A stretch of 64,000 bases of DNA from Sordaria brevicollis (lineage: Eukaryota; Ascomycota; Sordariomycetes; Sordariales; Sordariaceae): contig JAUTDP010000013.1 of the NCBI GenBank assembly GCA_033439795.1, positions 1,736,001 through 1,800,000 of the forward strand. The letters are read 5' to 3'. Below are positions 1-12,800 of this stretch, one piece after another. The notes beneath the pieces were generated by a model. It did no database searches. It was not told the origin of the DNA and worked only from the letters and a program-made list of their open reading frames with translations. The position numbers and the translations under genes were made by a program. The stretch's first letter is position 1. The number at the start of each line of letters is the position of its first letter.

Positions 1-413
1 ATTATATAAAGTAAATTTATTTTAGAAAGAAGATTTTAATTTAATTAAATATAAATTTCTAATTAAGAATTATCCTCTTTTATACTTATACGCTTCCTTA
101 TAAGTCCGGAACGGTCGGCGCTTAAACTCCGAAATCCTTTCCTCTATATTATATCCTACTATTTTTGTTTTATCCGCTATTTTATCCATCGTCCTGGGCC
201 ACTGTGCCCTAGTTGTGCGGGTCCCCCTAGGCCTTCCTAGCGATACCCTTATACTAAATAAAGGATATTCGTAAAACTATCGCAATTACTCCTATTAGTA
301 ACCGTTATAATATAAATTAAATTACTTATTTTTAGAAGATATTCCCCTCTTTTAAATTAACTACTATTAACCGCTTTAGATTAAAATAAAATAAAGTTCG
401 TATTATCCTTACC
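1..413. other. RIP-mutated AT-rich DNA left of LTR element A
   Basis: This stretch is AT-rich and full of stops in every frame, with few CpA/TpG dinucleotides. I see no gene in it. It probably belongs to another degenerate repeat that continues beyond the window edge. Confidence 0.6.
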
Positions 414-699
414 TATTATAGGATTATACCTGTGCTATACCCGGTATACGCACTAACCACCTGTATAGGTGCTTAGATCCCTAGCGACTATTCCCGACTA
501 TAGTACGCATACTATAGCTCGATATAGTTTAGATTTAATTACTTATAGTTACGTATAATATTACGTAGGTGCGTACGGACTAGGGTATAGGCTCGCGCTT
601 ATATATTTAATCTTCTATATATATTTCTCCCTTCCCTTCCTTCGTATAATAATATATATTTTATTATATATTTAATAGTATTAACGCTATCCCTTAATA
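414..699 (+). repeat. 5' LTR of element A
   Basis: This matches 8286-8572 along its whole length. Shared blocks include the stretches beginning cttagatccctagcga and gtgcgtacggactagggtat. Differences between the copies are almost all C/T or G/A transitions: the left copy keeps more C/G at its start and the right copy keeps more at its end. Independent RIP of two once-identical LTRs would give this. The exact first base is uncertain because similarity fades before tattatagg. Confidence 0.8.
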
Positions 700-3600
700 A
701 TTTATTATACCTTTTTTAATACTATACGTATAATTTTCGAGGAAAATTAATTATTAATTATATTAATTAATATTAAAATTTATTTTTTTAACGATTAACG
801 TTTTAACGACGGCCTTACGGTTAATTCGAATTAGGTAATTATTAAAACGAATATTACTATTATAATCGCTTATATTCTCTTTTCTTTTATATTTATTAAA
901 ATATATTAATTTAAACGATTAATATCCGATTTAATCCCCGCTATAGTTATTAATACCCTTATTGCGGTTATTATACTTTTTAAAATTAGAAATATTAACC
1001 CTCGTAATATTAAATTTTAGGACTAATTTACCGACGTTATTTATACGCTTAATAACGATTCTATTATTATCCTAATTTTTATTATTTAAACGTTTAATTT
1101 AAGTAATTATTTTGCGTTCCCGGCCGTTATTTACGCGCTTATCCGCTTTATATAATTTAATATTATTTTTATTATTATTGAATTTTAAAGTATTAAGGAA
1201 GATTTTTAATAATCCGAGGACGAAAATTATTTATTGCGTTAGGATTTCGATTAATTCCGTATTTTAATTTAAAATAAGGATTAAATTAATGCGATTTTTA
1301 ATATTAATTTTGCAATCTTTAAAATTAATTATACCTTTTAATTTTCGGACGCTATTATTAAATAATAAATTTAATACGACGTTTATAAATAAACTTTCGT
1401 TAACGCCGCTTCCTAATATAATGATATCGTTAATAATTTTTAAATTCGTTTAACTGCCTTTTAATAAAATTTATTTAATATTTAAAAAAGTTATTCTAAT
1501 TTTAAAATTAATTTTTAAAATATAATTAAATACGAAATAATTAAATATTAAAAAATAATTAATAACCTTCGCTAATATTTATCCAAATTTATTAACCCCG
1601 CGTTTATACCCTTATTTAATAATAATAACGATAATAATTCTAATTTTAATAATTCCGAATCCGAATTTAATAATATAATTACTAATAACCCGGTCGGAAG
1701 TAATAGCGGTAACGGTTATAGGTCGGTATTACGTATCGTTATTTCCCCCGCTTTCGATAATATTAATAAAATTTTTGAAAAAATTACTAAATTTTATTAA
1801 TAGCGTATTAATATCTTATTCGCTTTTAAGGATAAATTTTCCGCCTTTAAAATTAAGGATATTAAATTTTCTTTAATGTCCTATTCCCTTCGTAATAAAC
1901 TTTAGGAGGTAATTAAATCCGAATTTATTAAAATTCTATTTAATAAATTAGTTAAATAATTTATTACCTTCGATTTATTTAAATAAATAGCTAATAAATA
2001 TAATAATATTAATATTATAATTTAAATTTATTACGAATTCGAAGATTTAAAAATAGGTAAAATAAAATAATTTAATTTCGAAAATAAATTTATTATTATT
2101 CTTAAACGTTATTAATTTAATAATAATATAAAAATTTATTATTTTTATTAATGTTTAACCGACCGCTGCCGTAATATTATTACCCTATAACGCCCTTAGC
2201 TTAAAAATAATAAATTCGATAAATAATTTAAAATAATTTACGACCTCGCTAAGTAATTCGAATAAAAGGATTAATATAACAAAATCGTTAACCCTTATTA
2301 TAAATTTAATATTAATAACCCTATTACTAATTTTAATTCCGTTTTTAATAATACGAATAATTCTATTCCCGAATTTATTATTAACGAGGGCGGTATTATT
2401 ATAAATTTCGATTTTATATCCGCCTTTAACGTTTAAATTTTTTATATAATTAATAATAATATATTTTAGTACCGTATAAAGATTGGTATTTATACCCGTT
2501 ATAATTATAAAGGTTATTTTTCCGCCGAATATAAGGGTCGTATTTAATTTAAGAAAGAGGTACCCGAATATAAATTACGTAAAGAAAGAAAAAAGGAAAA
2601 GAAAAAGAAGAAGGATAAAAAGGAAAAAGAAAAAAATAATAATAATAACGGTAATTAATAATAACGCCTTACTTAAGGCTAATATAAATATAATTAATAT
2701 AATTATTATAATATTAATATTATAAGTATTCCCGCTCTTAATATTCCGGCTCCTAATTATTTTATACCGTAATAATAATTTACTTATTACCCTACCTTTA
2801 TATACTTTTACAACTTCGTAGGCCTAATTATAAGTAATAAGAACGGTTTTATTAATAATTAAAAAAATATATAATTTCCCGTTTAAATTACAATTAGAGG
2901 CTAATATTTATTAAATATAAATAAAGAGGAAGATAATTAAGGAATATTTTTATAAATAAATTTAAAATTATTAAAATTAATAAATTTTTTATAAATAGCC
3001 GTTATAAATACCCTAATTTATTAAATCTTTTTATTTACTTATGTTATAAACTGCGTAAAATATATTATACTGTATTCGTTAATAACGGTTATACCGTTCT
3101 AAGATTTATTAACCGTCGTTTTATTTTACGTAATAATCTCCTAACTTTTAAATTTTAATTCCCTGAACTCTTATACTTCGTTAATAATTAAACGAAAGGG
3201 AATATTATATATTTTAATCGTTTAATTATAAATACCGGCGTATATTATAAATTTATTAATCTCTTTATTTATAATTTTATAAAGGATAACCTTATTATTT
3301 TCGGACACTTATAATTAATTTATTACGCCCCTAATATCGATTAATTTAGCGATTGCTTTATTTTTAACTCCGTTTACGAATAACGTAATTATTTTTTTTT
3401 AAAAATATTCCGTTACCTATATTACGTATTATTATTACGTAAATATAATATCGATACGCTTTCAATTATTATTTTTAACGGTATACCTTCCGTTATTATT
3501 TTTTAGAATTCCCTAAAAATGTAATTAATATATTAGAAACCTTCTATTTTAAACGTCCTTAATAAAGGAGAATTTAATACCTTTACTTCGCTATTAGAAA

Positions 3601-4038
3601 CCGTTCGCCGGATTTCTATTTCTACGATCGTTAAACGTACTATTCGTTAACGTTTTAATAAATTTAAATAAAAGGTTATTAATAGAATAAATGCGGTCCT
3701 TATTAGTAAGGTTATTAGTAATTAAATTCTTATATTAACGGTTATAATATATTATTACCCTTCTCCTTTATTACGTATAATCTCCGCGCTATATTATTTA
3801 ATTAGAGGAGTATATACTTCTTTTTCCGATTATCGAACGCCGGTCCGCTTTTATTATATTTTTAAAAGACCCTTCGATTTAATTGATATTAAGGAGTTCC
3901 TAATAATTATATTTAATTAATTCGCTAAAAAATATAAATTTCAAATTATTTATACAACGAGGGTAAATATAATAAAAAATATTTAACGTATATTAGACGA
4001 AAATAAAATAATAAAAGAAAAAAGCGCCCTAACCCTAA

Positions 4039-4101
4039 ATATAATTAGCGATAACCTTACGGTTAATATAATTAGCGATAACCTTACGGTTAATATAATT
4101 A
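4039..4101 (+). repeat. 27-bp tandem duplication in element A
   Basis: A 27-bp unit beginning atataattagcg is repeated exactly in tandem, followed by a partial third copy. The unit is nine codons long, so it would not shift the reading frame of the former polyprotein. Both copies are identical despite heavy mutation around them, so the duplication may be younger than the RIP damage. Confidence 0.8.
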
Positions 4102-4710
4102 AAGATATTATAAACGGTAAAGCAATTTATTATAAAAAGTTCTTCGGTAATAATTATTATATTTAAATCGATATACTTTACGGTATTAGAAGTAAGGAAA
4201 TTATTAAAGTAATTAAAGTCTCCGCTTTAATTATATTTATAGGCGATACTTTTAATTTTTAAATTTATAAAAAAATTATTAACCGTTACTTTACCGCTAA
4301 TAATATTAATATTAGTAAAATTATATTTAAAAATATTATTGAATTTTATAAAAAGGTAAATAAACCCCTAAAGATTAAAATATAAATTTAATAAAAATTA
4401 CTTCGGTAATATTAGTAATAAACGAATAACTTCCGTTAAAAAAACGTTAATATATTACCCCCTAACCGGTTTTATAATTTTAAATTCGAATTTAAATTTA
4501 GCGCTATATTACCCGCTTCCTATAATTATATTTTTAATTTAAAAGAATTTAACGTTATTAAAAAATAGATTAATAATAATTTAAAGAAGAAGTTTATCCG
4601 TTTATTGTAATTAAAAACCTTTACTCTTATATTTTTAATTAAAAAGCCGGGAAGAGGAGTCCGCGTTTATATTAATTACTAGGGTATTAATAACGTTACC
4701 CTTAAATCCT

Positions 4711-5830
4711 ATTACCTATTCCCATTTATTAAAGAAATATTCGACGTTATTTACTATATTAAAATTTTTATTAAATTAAATATTATTATTACTTTTAACC
4801 GGGTCCGTATTAAAGAAGGTTATAAATAGCTAATTGCGTTTATAATAAGGTTTAAGCTATTCGAATCCCTAATTATACTTTTTAACCTCTAAGGCGCTTT
4901 TGACGCCTTTTAGAATTATATTAATAATATTTTATATAGAGAAACTCTATTTGCACGGATATGAAAATCTATTTGCACGGATACCCACTTTTAGTAAAAC
5001 GTTAATAACTTTATGAAAAAGGGTTGTAGAAACTTCAAACTTTTTTTATAAAGTAATTGATTTTTCCTTGATTTTTGAGTCATTTTTACAATATGCTAAG
5101 ACCTTGCAAAGCCAAAAAAGTAATAATTTATCTATGGGCGGATTTAAAAAAGAAGAAAAAAGAAAAATTATTCCGCTAAGTTTTTAATTTGGGTGAAAAT
5201 TTACTTGAGCGGCGAGTGTTAAAACTTTGGCTGGGGCTGGGAGATAGAGAAAAAAATAATGAAAATTCCGGTACTATTTTTATTTTTCTACCTTCAAAAT
5301 CCAGTTAGAAAACTTAAAGAGAATTAAAGTGGGTATCCGTGCAAATAGATTTTCATGTCCGTGCAAATAGACATTCTCTTTATATAATATTTTCGATATT
5401 TACGCGACCGTTTATTTCGATAATATTTTTATATATTTTAATAATGAAAAGGATTACGAGTAATACGTTAACGACGTCCTTAAGCGTTTAGCCAAAATTA
5501 ATTTGAATGTAAATATCGATAAATATAAATTCTATACGAAATATACGAAATATTTCGGCCTAATTATTATCTTAAATAATATTAAAATAGATTTAAATAA
5601 AATTAAAGTTATATTCAATTAGGCGCCCCCTTAATTTAAAAAATCGCTCTAATAATTCTTCGGCTTCGCGAATTTCTATTAATATTTTATTAAAACGTTT
5701 TTAATAATAATATCCCCGTTATACGAAATAATAAAGAAAAATGTATTATAATTATAGTCCGACCGCTATTAATTTATTTTTAACGCGTTAAAAAAAGCTT
5801 TTACGATTAAACCCGTATTAAAAATTTATA
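4711..5830 (+). pseudogene. Reverse transcriptase/RNase H relic of element A, split by a MITE
   Basis: Reading the + strand through its stops gives recognisable Ty3/gypsy reverse transcriptase blocks. FNRVRIKEG lies near 4795-4825, a degraded RFGLFE-type palm block follows, and YFDNIF near 5410-5430 stands for the catalytic YLDDIL box. The RT thumb follows, then an FFGFANFY block near 5655-5685 and an ALKKAFT block near 5785-5810, which mark the thumb and RNase H entry. The catalytic aspartate pair reads D-N here, consistent with a G-to-A RIP change. The 442-bp insertion at 4938-5379 separates the two halves. With that insertion and many stops the sequence is a dead remnant. Confidence 0.8.
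4938..5379. mobile_element. 442-bp MITE-like element with about 54-bp terminal inverted repeats
   Basis: The left end begins AGAGAAACTCTATTTGCACG and the right end is its near-perfect reverse complement, with about 54 paired bases per arm. Each arm contains TCTATTTGCACGGA twice, spaced 22 bp apart. The insert is flanked by TTATAT on both sides (4932-4937 and 5380-5385), a probable 6-bp target-site duplication. Removing it rejoins the reverse transcriptase relic. The interior has no ORF of note and, unlike its host, is not obviously RIP-mutated, since it keeps ordinary TG/CA dinucleotides. It is non-autonomous. I cannot assign a transposase superfamily. Confidence 0.85.
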
Positions 5831-6849
5831 ATTAAATTAAAAAAACTGTAATCGAAATAAATATAGTTAATTAAATAGTAGGGGGTATACTTTTATAATA
5901 TAACGACGACGGAATTTTATACCTAATCGCTTACTTTTTAATAAAATATATAACTTAAAAATATAATTATAATATTTATAATAAAAAGCTTTTAATCATT
6001 ATTAAGGCGTTAAAAGAGTAATAACCCAAATTTGAAAAAATATAATAATTATTTAATATTTTAATAAATTATAGAAATTTGAAAACTTTTATAATTAATA
6101 AGTAATTTATATAATAATATATACGCTAATTATAATTCTTATTACGTTTCAACTTTTAAATTTAATATACCCTAAAATCGAAGAATTTACGCTCTAATAC
6201 CTTTAATAAGAAATTTAACGATATCCCTATAAATATAAAAGACGAACGTTTCGCTACCCGTTAGTATACCCTTTTCTAACCTTTATAATTCGTAAACGGC
6301 TACTTCGACGAAGAAAATTTAGCCTTTTATTATTCATTCTCCTTAATAAATAATTACGAAGATAAATCAATCGACGATATTATTTTAAATAATTATAAAA
6401 ATTCTATATTCCTTTAAGAAATAATTTATATTCTAAACGATTTAAATAATTGTAATTCATTAATTTCGATTTATAAAATCCTTTATAAAATTTTTAGCGA
6501 ATATTAGGTTACTTTTAATAATATTATTAAATAGTACGACTATATAATAATCGACCTTTATAATAAAGAATTCTAATTTTAATTAATTAATCGTTAATAT
6601 AATTCGCTTAATATAAGCTACTTTAACCGCAATATTATTTATAAATTCCTATCCCGAGAATTTTATTAAGAAAATATAATTAATAATATATATATATTTT
6701 ATAAAGTTTACTTACCTTATATAAAGATTAAGTTCTTTAAATATAATTCTATTAACTTCTTTAAAATTTTATTCGTTATATTAACCCTTTAAATCGGTAT
6801 TTCCGTCGATTACGTTATTCTATTCCCCGGTAATTTTTATTTTAATTGA

Positions 6850-7920
6850 AAATTTAAATATATTTACGTCGTCGTTAACCGGTTAATAAAGATACGGCAC
6901 TTTATATTAACGATTACGTTATTAATAAAAGAGTTAGCCGAATATTTTATCGATTATATTTATTACTTTTACAATTTTCTAGACTTTATCCTTTCGGATA
7001 GAAGTATTTAATTCGTATTACGATTTTAATTTTCCTTATATTAGCGCTTAAATATTATATATATTTTAACTTCTATTTTCCACCCTTAAACGAATATTTA
7101 AACCGAACGTATTAACGTAGAAATAAAATAATACCTCCGATTATATATCAATTAGGTATAAACTAATTGGGTTAAATAATTTCCCCTTATAAAATTCGTT
7201 AGTAATAGTATAATATCTTCGTTAATAAATTTATTACTTTTTTTCGCGAATTATAATTATTACCCCCGTATAAATACCGAATTTTATAACCCCCTACCGT
7301 TAATATTATTACTTATATAATTAAAAGAATATTATAAAGTTAATAAATTCGCCGACCGCTTTTATAAAATTTAAAACTTCGTAATTTAATAAATTAAATA
7401 TAATTAAGATTAATATAAAGAGAACGTTAATAAAAAGCGGATCGATTTAATAAAATATAAAGAAAGGGATATTATTCTATTCGATATATTTAATTTAATT
7501 AACGGCCGCTTATACGCTAAATTCTCCCCCTATTAAGAAGGATTATTTAAAATCTTAAAAGCGGATTTATATATTATTAAATTACAGCTACCTAATAATA
7601 TAAAATATTCGTTAATTTTCTACGTTTTAATAATTTAACATTAGACCGGTTAAAATTTCTCCGGTTAAATTATCGATTCCAACGTCCACGCTAACGAAGG
7701 TAGAATTATAATTCGTACCGACGATTATAAAGAATATATTAAATAAAGATTTAATAAATTATTAAATATTAAATAGAAAAGAAAAAACTATTATTAATAT
7801 TATTTAATTAAATAGAAGGGCGATTATAATTTTATTTAAGAGAAAGTTGATAACGTTATCGATTATAAAGTATATTTTTAAGAATTTTATTATCATTACC
7901 CCGATAAATTAATATTACCC
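6850..7920 (+). pseudogene. Integrase and possible chromodomain relic of element A
   Basis: The + strand read through stops shows an integrase core. A VVVNRL block near 6865-6885 carries the first catalytic region, and an ILSDRS block near 6990-7010 carries the second aspartate. FHP and TERIN blocks (about 7080-7120) hold the conserved C-terminal catalytic region. Near 7785-7830 a block resembling the YLVKWKG core of chromodomains appears with W codons turned into stops (TGG to TAG/TAA, the expected RIP change). This order and content fit a chromovirus-type Ty3/gypsy element. The chromodomain call is weaker than the integrase call. Confidence 0.7.
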
Positions 7921-8285
7921 CGTATTAAGGAGTTTTTCGACTATTTCGAATAAAAAGAAGGAAAGGATTTAATAATAGATTCCGTTATTCGTAATAAATA
8001 ATCCGACGCTAATACCGAACCCCGCGCTTTACGCTACCGCTTTATTTATTTAGCGTAATAATTCGCTATCTTTAAAATAGAATTATTATTAACCGAAAAG
8101 GAGGTAAAGGAGGGATTTATAGAGGTAATAACGAAGATTATACGATTTTTAATAAATAAATAGTCTAGGATATAGCTAATATTATAATTAGAAATATTCA
8201 ATAAATTAATAAAGGATTTTAAGTTATAATTATATATATATAAATTTTTTTTTTAATTTTATAAACTTCTTTTAGGGGGTGATAA

Positions 8286-8572
8286 TATTATAGGATTATA
8301 TTTATATTATACCCGGTATATGTATTAATTACTTATATAGGTACTTAGATCCCTAGCGATTATTCCCAATTATAATACGTATATTATAATTCGATATAGT
8401 CTAAATTTGGTTACTTATAGTTACGTACAATATTACGTAGGTGCGTACGGACTAGGGTATAGGCTCGCGCCCATATATCCAATCCTCTATATACACTTCT
8501 CCCTTCCCTTCCTTCGTACAATAACACATATCTTATTATATACCTAACGGTGCTAACGCTGTCCCTTGATAT
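8286..8572 (+). repeat. 3' LTR of element A
   Basis: This is the direct repeat of 414-699. It follows a G-rich run just upstream (ttttagggggtgat), which fits a polypurine tract and a TG start for the LTR at about 8280. The last 150 bp keep more C/G than the 5' LTR does, while the first 100 bp keep fewer. Confidence 0.8.
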
Positions 8573-9610
8573 TACCTTTACAATTAACGATATTAATAAT
8601 AACCGATATAAATTATAAATTATCGGGAAGGCTAAAATCCCTATAGCGTTAAAGAAATTTAATTTCCCTATTTATAAAACGTTATAATATTATAATAAGA
8701 AAATATAATTTACGGCCACCATTATAGAATATTAATATAAAGACTTTTAAAATTATTTCGAGCGTATAAAATTAAATTAATATTATTTTTTATTATTAAA
8801 TAATTTTAATACTTATAAGGCGAATTTCGAATTCGCCCCCCCCCCCTCCTTATATCGTAATTATATTTATTCCCCCTAATAATATTTTATAATATTAACC
8901 GTTAAACTAAAATATTATTTTTTATTTTAAATAGCAATATAGGAAAAAATTTCTCAAGTAAATTATTAATACCTTCGATAATAACCCCAATACTAAACCG
9001 TTAAAAGAAATAAACTTCTCTATTATTTTACTATAAATTTTAAAGGTTTAATTTAATACCCTTTATTTTAATATTATTATTATTTACTAAAAGAAATCTA
9101 CCGTTTTAAAGGGGTTTAGAGAATAATTCGACGTCTCCTTATTAATTTAATAAATTATACAATAATAAAAAGAATAAAATAATACTAATATTATTAATCT
9201 CTTTAATAAAATAATAATATTAATAGATATTTATAATCGTTTAATTATAGTTATTAATAACTTTCTAAATCTTATCGAGAATTACTCCTCTAATACTAAG
9301 CCTATTAATCTAAACGCTATATTAAAATTAATAATAAATAGATTTAAAGACCTTACTATAGAAGTAACGTTTAAAGGGGATTTTAATAATAAACCGTTTA
9401 ATATACCTCCTATTATTATATCTAAATAAGCGCTTAATTATATTACCAAACTTACCGCTCTTCTCAATATTATAAATTTCTATAATATTAATAATTTACG
9501 GGTAATCCGTAATATCAAAAAAAAGCTCGAAGAGGATATAGATTCAAAGAGAACACAAAAGACGTTAAATAGCTAATTAGAGGGTAAAAACAAACTATAG
9601 AAATTTTATA
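8573..9610. other. RIP-mutated DNA of unknown origin
   Basis: The stretch is AT-rich and stop-filled. In one + strand frame there are long runs of plausible residues between stops (roughly 9.2-9.6 kb), so it is probably a decayed coding repeat, but I recognise no domain. A C-run of about 10 bases lies near 8837. Confidence 0.5.
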
Positions 9611-9857
9611 TCTATTATTTATTTTGGTGTAATTCTACTAAGAAATGTATGTTTTTTTCAATGCTTTGGTGGTGTGGCCCGTACACTCTACCTTGGTACG
9701 AGCAACCCCCCCTGTTCCTGCAACATTTTCTCTTGTTTTTTGGGGTTGCTGGAATAGGGGTTTTTATTGTATAAATACTTTTGTAAATTGTAACTGCAGG
9801 CAGCCTGGAGCGAGATGTTATGGTTCAGGTACCTCTTGGTCGTCAGCCAATTAAAAC
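9611..9857. other. Short non-RIP island between two degenerate repeats
   Basis: About 250 bp have near-normal composition, with frequent TG and CA, in the middle of RIP-mutated DNA. A 69-codon + strand ORF (9645-9854) lies here but has no recognisable domain and no splice partners that I can find. It is probably a fragment of unique or recently inserted DNA. Confidence 0.5.
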
Positions 9858-9868
9858 CCATAGTCGGT

Positions 9869-12800
9869 CGGAATCGGTATCGGGCAAGACCCTAAATAGT
9901 ATTCGGTAAGACTTTCCCCACTTACAATTGTTAACTACCCCTATATACCGTACCCAACGCTACCCCCGCTAATGCCCAATATAACGTTGGCGCACCACCA
10001 AATAAATTTATATTACTCTTTACGTAAAGTTATTTAGAAATTACAAAATAATCGATTATTTATTTACTAGGGTAATTAATATAATTCTTATTATTATAAT
10101 TAATTCCCCTAATATTACGCTAGCGGTTACGCTAGCTATATACGTACGTGCCCACCTTGACTTTAATACCTAATTAGCGGTCTACTCTATAGGGGGGGCG
10201 CTTAGAGATGTACCCGCTTACTCAACTCGCCCAGTGCCCACCCTCCTCCTCCCTACTTCTATATTAATACTAGGGGTGGTCCTATAGTTCGAAGGGGTTA
10301 ATTATATTACGTTTACAGTATAATAAAACCCTACGAACCTTATTATAATTAATTTGAGGGAGGAGGAGGTTAGCCGCCAAAGGGGGGAAATTTAGGAAGC
10401 GTTTATATTACGAAGTTATTTTTAGTACTACTATAAAAATACGTTAACTATTTTATAAATAGCGTATTCTCCTCTATACGCACTTATATAAAACCACCCA
10501 ATTTAGCGGTTAATAATAAATAATCCTTATATTAATTCTAGCGGGCGCTATTTAAATTAAGAGCTAAGGATTAAGAAATTTACCAGTTTAATTATTATAA
10601 CGGTTATTAACCCTATTAATTTAATATAGGTATTAATTAGGGAGAAAGCTATTAAATATATATATTAGGAAAGGGAAAGGGAATTAAAATAGTTTGTAGT
10701 AATATTAGTATTAAAAATCGTATTTATAAAAATAGTAAAGGGCGAATAAATTGGGGAATAAATTAAGTAAGTTAAGGACCAGGAATTTTTTCTATAAATA
10801 AAGGATTTTATTATATCCCTCGTTACGTCCCCCTTCTCCCCCCGCCGTAGCGCCTTTATATTAATTTAGGTAATTTATTATAAGAGGGTACGTAGCGGTT
10901 ATTATACTAATTTCGATTTTATACTTTTCGTAATAGAAGAGGGGGGCTATTAATATTAAATACCTTTTATTTCTTTAAATTTAAAAATTTACAAATAATT
11001 ATATTAGCGAAGTAATTATCAACTATAATTTTAATTAAGGCATTTTTACGGGGGCGGCGGCGATTAAATAATAGGATTGGATTTTATATAATTAATAAAT
11101 AAATTAATTAATTAATAAAATAATAGAAGTAAAAGGGTAAAAAACGTATTAAAATCGAATTTTTATTATTTAATTAAATTATTATTACTATTTAGGCTAA
11201 ATTACTAATATTTATCTATATTAATAATCCGTAACCGCTCTAACGGTATATATTATATTAAATTTAATAGTAAATATTTATAAAGTAGATTATATTATAA
11301 TATAAAGGTTTTAATACACTCTACGTACAGGTCTAATTTTAATTCGAAATTATTTCGACGCTAATTATTATAAATATAACGATATTATTTCTAAATTAAT
11401 ATTATAAGGAAAAATCCTACTTTTATTAATAAATTTTCAAATACCCGGATTATTTTATATTTAAATAGAAAATTTTGTTGTACTTTTATAAATTCCTTAG
11501 TAAATTTCTCCCTTTAAAAAGCGTAAGCGAAGCGGATATATTTATAGAGCTAATTTAAATTAGTTAATCGGTTTTTTAGGAAGCGTTTAATTACCCTATA
11601 TATAAATTCAATTCTATTAGTAGCCCGGATATTAAAGTTTTTTAATTTTAAAACTACGTAATTACCAAATTCGTAAATTTATAAAAAATAATATCTATAT
11701 AGATATTTAAATAATAGCGTTTAACGGGTAAATTCCTTATAGAATAATTACTATACCCGTTTAAAAATAGTTTTATTTTCTATATAAATAACGCGTTTCT
11801 ATTTATTTATAAAACCTTCGTATATATTAAGGTAAAAACGACGACTAAATATATAATTTAATATATTACGGTTGCGGGGTTATAGCGCACTTCCTTCGAT
11901 TTTATTAATTTAAATAATATAATTAACGGCGGCGGCGTTTACCACCTCTTTTAAATTTTTTATAAATAATTTAATATCGAATTCTTTATTTATAGGCTTT
12001 CGAGGGTCGTCGTTAACGTTTCTAATATTTTAAGCGTTGAATTCTACGATATATACCGGGGGATCCGGTCTATTACCCTCGAGGTTTAGTAATATAATAA
12101 ATATTAGGGCGGGAAGTTTAAGAAATAAGGTCGTTAGATTTGCCCTATTAATATTACTATATTGAATTTACTTTTTAATAATATAATAATTAACGTTTTT
12201 TATAATATATTAAACGTAGAATTAATAAGGGATTTTAGGGTAAATTCTACGAATAGCCTTTTTAAAACCCTTATAAAAATCGCTAATAATAATAACGGGG
12301 TTATTAATACTATAATTTTATTATAATTTTTTTAAATAATTAAAATATTAAACAAAGTCCTCTTTTATTTCGCCGCTAGAAAGACTAAATACAATATTGA
12401 AATTACGGTGCAGGGAATTAATACTAATTACGTTCAAGAATAGAAGGTTAAATTTATTAACTTATATAAAAAAAAAGGGAGGTTAGTTAAAAACCCCCTA
12501 AAAATAATAAAAAAGTAAATAAATAAATTAATACGGGTAATAATAGAAAGTATTTACTTTATATATATTATCGATTAATAAAATTAACGGATTTGCTTTC
12601 TATATTTTAATATACTATTTAAAGGTTTAAAATATACGTTTTACCCTCCTTTTTAATATATCCTTATTATAATAATCGACGTAATATTCGATATTATATT
12701 CTATTTTATATTTAGTAAGTAAATTAAATAATATTTTAATCGAAGAATAATAGCTATATTTAATACGACGAAAGCGCTTTTATATATTATAAACTTCCTA

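Larger units (their letters stand above)
414..8572 (+). mobile_element. RIP-inactivated Ty3/gypsy LTR retrotransposon (element A)
   Basis: Two direct repeats of about 287 bp flank a roughly 7.6 kb interior. The interior reads, on the + strand and in Ty3/gypsy order, as decayed reverse transcriptase (about 4.71-5.83 kb), integrase (about 6.85-7.2 kb) and a possible chromodomain near 7.74-7.9 kb. A G-rich polypurine-like tract (about 8275-8280) precedes the 3' LTR. Every reading frame is broken by TAA/TAG, and the base changes look like C-to-T and G-to-A, as RIP produces. The gag region (about 0.7-3 kb) cannot be decoded. The element cannot encode working proteins. A 442-bp inverted-repeat element sits inside the reverse transcriptase region. 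Confidence 0.85.

Noticed and set aside
2483..2725. 80-codon K/I-rich + strand ORF in element A
   Set aside because: It is a chance open frame in RIP-mutated AT-rich DNA with homopolymeric composition.
9645..9854. 69-codon + strand ORF in the unmutated island
   Set aside because: No domain, no splice partners and no clear promoter. Its length is expected by chance in normal-composition DNA.
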